This document shows, piece after piece, positions 35,769 through 45,200 of a stretch of DNA of 64,000 bases. This stretch comes from Candidatus Melainabacteria bacterium (lineage in GTDB: Bacteria; Cyanobacteriota; Vampirovibrionia; 2-02-FULL-35-15). The first letter of the stretch is position 1. Each line of letters begins with the position of its first letter. Below the pieces are notes generated by a model. That model was not told where the DNA came from. It searched no databases and saw nothing but the letters and a program-made list of their open reading frames with translations. The stretch is from NCBI GenBank assembly GCA_023250155.1, contig JAHFBG010000002.1:372001-436000 (forward strand), written 5' to 3'. Position numbers and translations under genes: made by a program.

Positions 35769-37598
35769 TTAGGGTGATCCACTTGAAGATGAGGTGTAGG
35801 ATGGAGTAGTAGATGAAGAACATCCAAGTAGTACCGCATCAATTGATGAATATAATGAGCCTGATTTAGGTTGAGTGTTAATTACTACTTTTGCTACTGG
35901 GGCAGAAGTTCTTGGGAAGAAAACTAGGAGCTCGTATTTAATTGGGCAAGAGCTGTTATCCGTTACAGGTATTGTGTTCCCGATTTGATTGCCAGATTGA
36001 TCTTTAAGAGTTATAGATTTAACAAAGCCTGGATAATTAGGTTCTCTGATTACGATAAAATCAGCAATAGTTGGAGTAGTAAAAGAAACTTCAACAGTAG
36101 CAGCTTGGTTTGGAACAGCATTGACCCATGTTGTATAAGATGGGCATGAATTACAAGATGTACATTCAGGATGACCTGCTATTGCAGAAGGAGAATAACC
36201 AGGGTACGTATTGCTGGCAGTTGCACTAGACGCCCACTGCGTTGAAATACAAGTTCCTGTTTCAGCAGTGTTTGTAAATGGATTTGATGTCTTAAAGACT
36301 TTTTCTGAAAATCTTCCTATTACATAAATTTGTCCTTTGTGTAAAGCTGTTGGAGAAAGAGAAGAAACAGGAGCTGGTAAATTACCGTTAGCGATCTTTA
36401 TCCAGTTTAATGCATCATCAGAAGAAAAGACTGAGTCAATATTACCGTTGCTAACTGAGCCGCCTGTAATTATAAGGTTGTTATTAAATACAACAGGGTT
36501 TGTATTTATAGCACAATTGTTTTGAGGTAAATTATGATTGCCAAGATTTGTCCAGTTAATGCCGTCAGTTGTTGAATGGACACTTGGTGTACATGAACTG
36601 CCGGATTGTACGCCAAGTGCATATAATTTATTATTGAAAACAAACATTTTCCCCCAAATAGTACCGCTAGTATTTCCTACTTTAATCCAATTAACTCCAT
36701 CGCTTGATGTGAAAATATCGTTTGATAATGGTGGATTTCCGTAAGGGTTAACACCGCCAAATGACCAGAGCTTGTTATTATAAGAAACTACTTGATTCAA
36801 GTATTGTGGCAATGAACTGCTGTAGTTAGCAAGAAAAGTCCAATTAATTCCATCAGTGGAAGAATAAACTTTACGTGCAAAAGTACTATCGCTATTTCGA
36901 GTAAAAGCATAAAGCTTATCATTATGGGCAACTATTGGATAATAAGATTCATTTGCTTTAAGTCCGCCGGATGTAAATTTAGTCCAGGTATCTCCATTGT
37001 ATGAGGTAAATACTGTAGGTGGAGAATCACTAGAAGAGGGATTAATTAAAACAAGTTGGTTGTTTAGTGAAAATGCAAATCCGAGAGCACCGCTAGGAAG
37101 AGGATTATTACCTACTTCTTTCCAGTTTCCTGTTAGTCCTCCTGAAGATGAACTTGAAGAAGAGGTAGAACAAAACCCACTTCTAATTCTTCCTTGAGCT
37201 GTATTCAAACAAAGTGGTTCTGAATTGTTGTTTCCAGCTAAGCATAGCTTCATGTCATTTGCATCATCACATTTGAAGATCCCATTGGTGCACGATGACA
37301 TTCCATCTACACAAATAGGAATCTCGTTTGAGTTAATATTTCCACATCTTGATATTCCTATTCTTCCTATAGCTGAGTTTAAACAAATAGGTTCAGAGTC
37401 ATTATTGTTTGAAGTACACAGTCTTATAGCACCAACATCACATGATGGAGAAAGGCTTGGATTAGAACACTTAGCTCTGCTATCCTCACAAATTGTCCTA
37501 TTTGGAGAAGTTAATGAAGCAAGAGTAGGTAAATTTAAAGCTAGAATAGTGATTAGGCTAATGAGGGATCGTATGGTTTTTATGTGTGATTGTTTCAT
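35769..37598 (-). CDS. Secreted mosaic protein: six-bladed BNR/kelch-like propeller and discoidin-like domain
   Basis: A 609-residue protein from the ATG at 37598 (MKQSHIKTIRSLISLITILA), matching the paralogs; a TTG 18 bp upstream is less likely. The signal peptide is followed by the shared 12-Cys domain (to about residue 145), a linker, and six blades alternating VFNNKLYALG-type strands with STDGINWT motifs. The C-terminal domain (STQWASSATASNTYPGYSPS ... FVKSITLKDQSGNQIG ... SSIDAVLLGC) resembles discoidin/F5-8 type C carbohydrate-binding domains and recurs in at least five proteins here. It ends in a linker (SSSSGSP). First gene of its unit, directly behind leader copy B. Probably an extracellular adhesin or glycan-binding protein. 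Confidence 0.83.
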   Translation of the reverse strand: MKQSHIKTIRSLISLITILALNLPTLASLTSPNRTICEDSRAKCSNPSLSPSCDVGAIRLCTSNNNDSEPICLNSAIGRIGISRCGNINSNEIPICVDGMSSCTNGIFKCDDANDMKLCLAGNNNSEPLCLNTAQGRIRSGFCSTSSSSSSSGGLTGNWKEVGNNPLPSGALGFAFSLNNQLVLINPSSSDSPPTVFTSYNGDTWTKFTSGGLKANESYYPIVAHNDKLYAFTRNSDSTFARKVYSSTDGINWTFLANYSSSLPQYLNQVVSYNNKLWSFGGVNPYGNPPLSNDIFTSSDGVNWIKVGNTSGTIWGKMFVFNNKLYALGVQSGSSCTPSVHSTTDGINWTNLGNHNLPQNNCAINTNPVVFNNNLIITGGSVSNGNIDSVFSSDDALNWIKIANGNLPAPVSSLSPTALHKGQIYVIGRFSEKVFKTSNPFTNTAETGTCISTQWASSATASNTYPGYSPSAIAGHPECTSCNSCPSYTTWVNAVPNQAATVEVSFTTPTIADFIVIREPNYPGFVKSITLKDQSGNQIGNTIPVTDNSSCPIKYELLVFFPRTSAPVAKVVINTQPKSGSLYSSIDAVLLGCSSSTTPSYTSSSSGSP

Positions 37599-37602
37599 TG
37601 TG

Positions 37603-37806
37603 GCCAAAATAAACAAACGACAAATGTGATTTGATTTTTCATTTGAGTTGATTGTATTTAGTCGTTAGCAAGTCCAAAATATTACTTTCAGATAATGCTA
37701 TCCCTAATATGCCCATAAAATAGAAAGTTAGTTAAATGATAATTAAAAAGATATGTGATTTGAAGATTAATTTAATTTAATGTGATTTTTTGTGATGTTT
37801 TTGATG
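37603..37806 (-). promoter_or_regulatory. Conserved leader, copy B (interrupted)
   Basis: It aligns closely with copy A, with the invariant core at 37690-37716. The distal end breaks off near 37803, while the missing tail (TTTTGTAATGTTTTTGGTTAAG) is found at 39261-39282. The segment between carries the ATPase gene and is bounded by ATGTTTTTG at 37795-37803 and again at 39268-39276. Confidence 0.75.
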
Positions 37807-37847
37807 ATATTTGGGCTAAATGTTGTTATGAAATATTTAAAACAAGA

Positions 37848-39125
37848 TTATGCTGACCCCTTTGTCAATAACCACTTAAAAAGAGGAGTAAATAAAATTT
37901 TCTTTTTTGAAATTTTCACTTCTTTTTCTTTATCCCAGGTAATAATCTTTAAATTATTACATTTTAATTCTTCACTTCCTTCTAAGAGAGCATTAATCTC
38001 TCTTTTTTCTGTAGAAGGATCTGACAAATCATAACAAATCTGGATAAGCTCATTTACTTTAATTCCTTTTCTTAGAATAAAATCTATTTCTTTCTGGTTT
38101 CTAGTTTTATAGTAAAAAAGATCCAGATTGATCCTGTATTTTCTGTTTAACAACTCAACAAATACACAATTTTCAACAAGTCTCCCTATGTTTTTTGATA
38201 CTTGAAAACTTTTTGCTTCTATAAAACCATTATCAACTAAATAAAGTTTTTTAGGTGCATTTATTTGTTCTTTTACTTTATGTGAGTACCGGTTTAAAGA
38301 AAATATTAAATATGCATCAGTAAGATATTTTAAATAGTTTTGCAAGGTATGTGTACTATTAAAATCTAATATATTTTTTAATCTCGTGAAACTAAATTCT
38401 AAAGAAAAGTTAGAAACCAGGTAGGTAAACAAGTCTTCAATTTTTTGAGAAAATCTGACGTTATATCTTTTTACTATATCTTTTAGTAAAATCGAGTCCA
38501 GAAGAGTAGCTAAATATTGCTTAGGCTCGTAGTTTTTTACGACTATTTCTGGAAATCCTCCGTGCAGAAGGTAGTCACTCAGGTGGTTTAATATCTCACC
38601 TTTTGTTTTGGGATCATGAAATGTATCTTTAGAAATACTTACATTTCGTGAATTTAAAAACTCTGTAAAGGTAAAGGGAAATAACTCATATGCAAAATGC
38701 CTGCCTGTTAATGATGTAGATAGTTCTTTACTTAGCAAGTTTGCATTAGAACCAGTTAGGATCAAATTAAACCCCCTTCTATGTAATTTATTTACAAAGA
38801 GCTCCCAGTTTTTCAAATTCTGGATTTCATCAAAAAGCAGAAATTTTGGTTTCTTATATACCTCAAAAATAGATTTAATTATTTCATCTGAATTGTTAAT
38901 ATTTACCAGGTTGTCGTCGTCAAAATTTAAATAAGCAAAATCTTTGTCCTTTAAAAGCAAATGTGAAAAAACAGACTTTCCGGCTCTTCTAGGTCCTAGA
39001 ATTACTTTAATAAGATCTGATGATAGATTTCTTTTTGCCTCAGCGATTTTTTCACGAGGAATAAAATCTTTTGTTATCAATTTTACTTTTTCTTTTTTTT
39101 GTTGAATGATAATATCTTTAAGCAT
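37848..39125 (-). CDS. AAA-family ATPase with DUF4143 domain
   Basis: A 425-residue protein of the widespread AAA_14/DUF4143 type. The N-terminal ATPase has a Walker A, LGPRRAGKSVFSH (about residues 42-54), and a Walker B, FLLFDEIQNLKNWE, followed by ILTGSNANLLSKELSTSLTGR (sensor region). The C-terminal half has the DUF4143 end YKTRNQKEIDFILRKG, which resembles a restriction-endonuclease-like fold. The biological role of this family is not settled; copies are often found in mobile contexts. A 12-bp inverted repeat overlaps its likely promoter. It appears to be inserted in leader copy B between 9-bp direct repeats. Confidence 0.88.
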   Translation of the reverse strand: MLKDIIIQQKKEKVKLITKDFIPREKIAEAKRNLSSDLIKVILGPRRAGKSVFSHLLLKDKDFAYLNFDDDNLVNINNSDEIIKSIFEVYKKPKFLLFDEIQNLKNWELFVNKLHRRGFNLILTGSNANLLSKELSTSLTGRHFAYELFPFTFTEFLNSRNVSISKDTFHDPKTKGEILNHLSDYLLHGGFPEIVVKNYEPKQYLATLLDSILLKDIVKRYNVRFSQKIEDLFTYLVSNFSLEFSFTRLKNILDFNSTHTLQNYLKYLTDAYLIFSLNRYSHKVKEQINAPKKLYLVDNGFIEAKSFQVSKNIGRLVENCVFVELLNRKYRINLDLFYYKTRNQKEIDFILRKGIKVNELIQICYDLSDPSTEKREINALLEGSEELKCNNLKIITWDKEKEVKISKKKILFTPLFKWLLTKGSA

Positions 39126-39139
39126 GCAATGATTATACT

Positions 39140-39173
39140 ATACTGCACAAAATAGTCATAGTTTGTGCAGTAT
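39140..39173 (-). promoter_or_regulatory. Perfect 12-bp inverted repeat at the ATPase promoter
   Basis: ATACTGCACAAA (39140-39151) and TTTGTGCAGTAT (39162-39173) are separated by 10 bp, just upstream of the ATPase start. On the minus strand a TATAAT lies directly after the repeat, only about 7 bp from the ATG, so the message may be almost leaderless. Binding of a repressor here would block the promoter. Confidence 0.6.
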
Positions 39174-39287
39174 GATTAAAGTATATTATGACCAAATTAA
39201 CAGTACCCATACACCAGTTCTACGTTCTTGTCCTCCTATACGCTATCTGCTATACGCTAGTTTTGTAATGTTTTTGGTTAAGTCGGG

Positions 39288-42200
39288 TTAAGGAATTGAA
39301 ATCTTACCTATCTTATTTCCCTGATTTTCTGTGAACCATAAATTACCATTTGGTCCACTAGTAATATCCTGTGGCTGACTATGTGGAGTTGGAATCTCAA
39401 ACTCTGCAATCATTCCATCAATTGAAATTCTACCAATATTAGCTCCAAATTCTGTAAACCATAGATTACTATCTGATCCTGTTGTAATACCCCAGGGATA
39501 GCTATTAGCTGTTGGAATATTAAACTCAGTAATTGTGCCACTGGGTGTGATCTTTCCTATCTTATTTCCACTACCTTCAGTAAACCAAAGGTTATTATCC
39601 GGTCCTTTGGTAATATCAGTTGGAGAACTATTAACTGTTGGAATATTAAACTCAGTAATTGTGCCACTAGGTGTGATCCTTCCTATCTTATTTCCAGTAC
39701 TTTCAGTGAACCAAAGATTCCCATCCGTCCCAGGAGTAATTCCCTGAGGTCCGCTGCTTGGAGTAGGTATACTATATTCAGTAATTGTGCCACTAGGTGT
39801 AATCTTACCTATCTTATTTCCATTAACCTCTGTAAACCAAAGATTACCATCTGGTCCAAGAGTAATACTCCATGGATAACTATCAGTTGTTGGAATATTA
39901 AAATTAGTAGTTATACCATCTGTAGTAATTTTACCTATTACATTTGCAATGCTATCTGTAAACCAAAGATCACTATCTGGTCCTTTTGTAATATCACGTG
40001 GATAAATATTAATGGTCGGTAGAGTAAACGAAGTAATACCAGTAGTTGTAATTTTTGCAATCTTATTACTTACAGTAAACCAAAGATTACCATCTGATCC
40101 AGTAGTAATACTATTGGGATTAGCTGCTGGAGTATTCAATTCAGTAATCATGCTTTCAGCACTTGAATAAAAATTACGATTGCCAAAGATTGTCACTAGT
40201 GGGCTACATACATTAGGATAATCTTTATAACAAAGTTTGACTTGAGTCCCACCTTGAATAGCTTGATCAAGACTACTTAATGGAAAGCTAACATTAAAAG
40301 TATTTTGGTTTGGAGCATAACAAAGATTGTCACCAGAAAGTAGCTCTTTATTAGAATTAGATTTTAGAACTGTACAAAAGGTATTATTTCTAAAATAGGA
40401 TAGGGTAAGTTCTGTTGTATTAAGATTTATATTATATAGAGTAGGAGGTAGTGGAAGTGATACAGATGGGGTAGTCGTAGAAGATGTTAAAGATAAACAG
40501 GTTCCATTTTTACATGATGAACAAGGACTTATAGTTTGACTTGGTATATCTCCATTAAGTACTTTATTACACTTATATTCAGCGAAGTAACAGTTTGATT
40601 GACCACACTCTGAAGTAATAGTTATGTTTGGAGTGTTAGGAAGATTACCAAAACATGTATCATCAATTGTACCGTTTGTTACTGTAATAGAACCTTGCTG
40701 TCCATAATTATCCCCCCCATCTGAATCAATGCATATTGATACTGAACCTGATGAAGATATACTGGTACCTGTAGAGCTACCAGATGAATTACATACACAG
40801 TATGCATATGAACGAATACTACCAGAACTAGAAGGAGAGGTATATCCAACAGCATCACCACGAGAAGATAAAAATGCACAAACAAAACCATTAACAGAGT
40901 TAGCACAGGTATTTGACCAGTATGTAACCCCGCTTGGTGCATTTAGAGGAAACTCAGATGCTGTTGGTAATCTACGATTAGTTGTACTACAAAAAGTACG
41001 TGCATCCCAATAGTTTAAAGCTGTTGGAGAAATGACAGGTTGGCAAGTACCAGAGCTTGAAGAGGATATTATACTTCCAGATGAAGATGAGGAGCTAGTT
41101 TGTATAAGTGGTGGATAGTCTAAACATGCACCATTTACACAATTATTACAATTTATAAATTCACCAGAAAGATTTCCAAAATTATCACAATAACCTTCTA
41201 ATAGTTTACAGTTAGTACCACCTTGGCAAGAAGATACATTTATTTGTTGATAACCTGAACTGGGACCATAACATGTGTCTATCGATTGCTGCTGTACTGC
41301 TCCGCTACTAGCTATATTAGTATAGCCTCTAAATCTATAGTTTTTACCACCATCAGAGTCTGTGCATCCTGAAGAATTAAAAGGAGGTAATGATCGATCT
41401 CCTGTAACAGTAACTAACTGACTACATACATTAGGAAAATCTTTATAACAAAGTTTAACTTGGCTGTACTGTTGAACAGAGGTATCAAGATTAGCTACAG
41501 ACACACTAGTTGAAAATCTTCCATTACGACAGAGGGTATCATCAGATACTAACAGCTGATTAGATGCAGACTTGAGAACTGTACATAAAGAATTGTATTT
41601 AGCAAAATCTATAGCTAAGGTTCCTCCTTGAACAAAGCTTGAACTGATTAAATTTGGAGGAGGTTTTTCTAAAGAAGTACAAACATTATTTAATAGAATA
41701 GAAACACCATTGAGTCCTAGAGCTATGATGTCCTTCTTTTCATCATTATTAAAATCACTTATTTTTACCTTAGAATAGCTACCTGATTGAAGGTTTATAG
41801 CTTCTCTAAAAGTTCCAGCACCATTACCTAATTGTAGTGATAGTCCACTTGCAGAACTTGCTATTGTATCATCCTTACCATCGGTATTTATGTCTACTAA
41901 TGCTGCTGTTTCATAAGCATCAATAGGAAGTTGATAGTTACCTTGATCTGGAGGCTTATAAAAACTTCCTCTTCCATCTCCTAAGAAGATTCCTAGTGAA
42001 GTTACTAAATCTGAATTTCCATCTTTATTAATGTCTGCTGTTGATATTTTATGCAGTAAATTGGGGTATCCTTCATTTAAAGAAATAGGACTACCATCAT
42101 AAAATCTACCAGCTCCACTACCTATTAGTACTGAAATAGCACCCTGGGTGCCAATTACAGCAATATCAGATTTGCCATCTTTATTAAAATCAGCAGCAGT

Positions 42201-45200
42201 TATTCCATTTAGAGAGAAACCTGTTGTTGTATCCCCTCCTTGATAGATAAATTGACCATTTCTATCTTGAATAAAAATGGATATAGAGCCACTATCATTT
42301 GATGTAGCTATGTCTAACTTACCATCACTATTGAAATCACCTGATGCTAAACCAGTTGGTCTGCCATCAAGATAGTAATTGCTAGGTTCAAATATTCCCA
42401 ATCCTTTATTTAATAAAACAGAAATGCTGCCGCTACGAAAATAGGTAGTATTATTACCGTCACGAGGCTTTACTACTGCAATATCTTGTTGCCCATCTTT
42501 ATTAAAATCACTTATTACAAATCCTTTAGATTCAGCACCCGTTAAATAGCTAACTAAAAAACTTTGTGGTTGATTTGGTATATAAGTATAACCATAGATA
42601 CTTGTATCTTCAATCAGTTCAGAACAGATTAATCCACCTGATGAACCTAATGAAAATGAGAAGGAGCCAGATGATGATGAAGTAGAAGAAGTAGGTTCAG
42701 GAATACAACGAAGCTGTACAGCATCAATAGCTGAGTTTGTGGTAGATGATTTTGGCTGTGTATTAATTATAACTTTCTTTACAAGTGAAGATGTCTTAGG
42801 AAATTTAACGATAAGATCGTTATTTGAACAAGTACTGCTATCCGTGACATTTATAGGACTTCCAATGTTATAACCATCTTTATCTTTAAGAGTAATTGAT
42901 TTAACAAAACCTGGATCATATGCTTCTTTTATCAATACTGAGTCTGCAGCTGTTGGAGTATCAAAAGTAGCTTCTACTGTAGCGCTTTGTCCTGTGGCAG
43001 AAAACCAAAGATTTGAATTTGTACACCCTTCACAAGTAGTGCATCCAGGAGAATCTTTTATGTTAGATGCAGGGTATCCATTATAAGAGTTTGTGGCAGT
43101 TGCATCAGATGCCCATTGAGAAGGCTTACAGAATAGTGGCACACCTCCTCCTGAAGAACTGGAAGAAATAGAAGAAAGACAAAATGTGACTTTGCCTATT
43201 TTATTTCCAGATGCATACCAGAGGTTTTTGTCTGGTCCTGCAGTAAGGCTTGTTGGATAAAGATTTTGAGTTGGAGCATTAATCCAGGATGTTGCTGTAG
43301 GGGTAGTTTCATATTTTAATATGCTACTAGAATCTGAATACCAGAGATTATTGTCTGGTCCAGTAACAATGCTTACTCCTGGTTTTGAAAGAGAAAGTAC
43401 TGAATATTGTAGATTGGGTTGGGTGATAGTGTTACTATTAGGTGTAATTTTACCTATATAATGTTTACGGTCTGCACCAGCATACTGAGTAGATCCTAAG
43501 AAGTAGATATTACCATCTGGTCCACTAGTAATGCTTGATAAACCATCAGTTATATAATTGCCAGCAATGTTTGTAGCTTCAGTACCATCAGTATTTATCC
43601 TGCCAATAACTCCATTATATTCTCCAAAGTAGATTTTATTATCGGGTCCATTAGTGATACCAGCTATAGTTCCAGAAGGCCAAGGAATATCATATTGAGT
43701 GATAGCACCATTAAGAGGATTGATTTTGCCTATTTTACTGTCAGCTCCAAACCAAAGATTACCATCTGGTCCACGAGTAATTGCGCCTGGAAGAGCAGGG
43801 CTATTAAACTCAGTAATTACGCCACTTGGTGTAATTCTAGCTATTTTACTTTCATTAGCTTCTGTAAATTCTGTGAACCAAAGATTACCATCTGGTCCAC
43901 TAGTAAGATTATTCTGAGAAAGATTCTTAGATGATGTATTAAATACAGAAATTACACCGCTTGGTCTAACATTGCCTATTTTATTGCTTACTGTTGTAAA
44001 CCAGACATTACCATCTGGTCCTTTTGTAATGCTTGACACAAGACCATAAGCTAATGGAATATCAAATTCAATAGTTGTACCCGGTACACAAGTTCCAGAT
44101 GAACTACTTGATATTAGTCCACTAGATGAAGAGCTTATTTGTTTACAGAAGCTAACATCAGTATGAATTGCAAATGTATCAGTGCAAGCAGTAACGCACT
44201 TGTTTTGATCGATATAACATTTTGGTGTACCTGTATTGGAAGGACATTGAACAAAGGTACCATTTCTACAAAGAGGAGTTACATTGTTGCACTGACTAAC
44301 AGTATGATTTTCACAAACTCCAATGAAATTTCCTGGAGAAGAATTGTTTGGTACTATATTGCAAGGACTATGTTCAACTACAGATTGTCCTACAAATACA
44401 TAGGCTTTATTTGTATTCGAATTCCAAATAGCCTCGCCATAATACAGTCCAAGAGTAGAAGTCTCTGGTTTAGTTGTAACCTTATTAGAAACAGGATCGT
44501 ATTCAAATACGCTTTTATCTTGTGGGCTACTTGCTCCAAAGATATAAATTGTTTTTGTAACAGGATTCCAAACAGCAGATGCATAACCACTTCTTTCAAA
44601 GGGAAGAGTTCCTTTTTGAGTTATTGTATCAAGGGAGGGATTATATTCAAGGATTGTTTTATTGGTTCCATCAAAAATATAAGCTCTGTATCTTATGGGA
44701 TCCCAAACAGCTGCAGCAAAAGATACTCTTGAAGGAAGTAAAGCCTCTTTAATTTTTACTTCATTAGAAGCAGGATCAAATTCAAGAACTTCTTTATGGG
44801 TGCTGCCAAATATATAAGCAACATTTTTAGAAGTATTCCAAACAACTGCTGAACCATAGTTTAATAAAGGAAGAGAAGACTTTTGCTTGATTTCATCCAT
44901 ACTAGGATCATATTGAAGTATTGATCCTGTTGGAAAACCTACACTTAGTCCTCCAAATATATAAGCCACATTTCTCACAGGATCCCAAGCACTGGATGAG
45001 TGAATTAAACCATATGGAAGAGTTCCAAGTTTAGTCATAATTGTATTAGATGTAAAATCATATTCAAGTATTTGATCAGAATAACTTTCTGCAGAAAATC
45101 CTCCAAAGATATAAGCTTTATTTGTAGAAGGATTTAAGACAGCTGATGCCCAACCTAGATCTCTTATGCTTGATGTGGAAGGTAATGTTTGAATGACTTT

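Noticed and set aside
37848..39125. The ATPase as a transposase of an insertion sequence
   Set aside because: Walker A/B and the DUF4143 end are clear, and no DDE or tyrosine-recombinase motif or terminal inverted repeats bound the segment.
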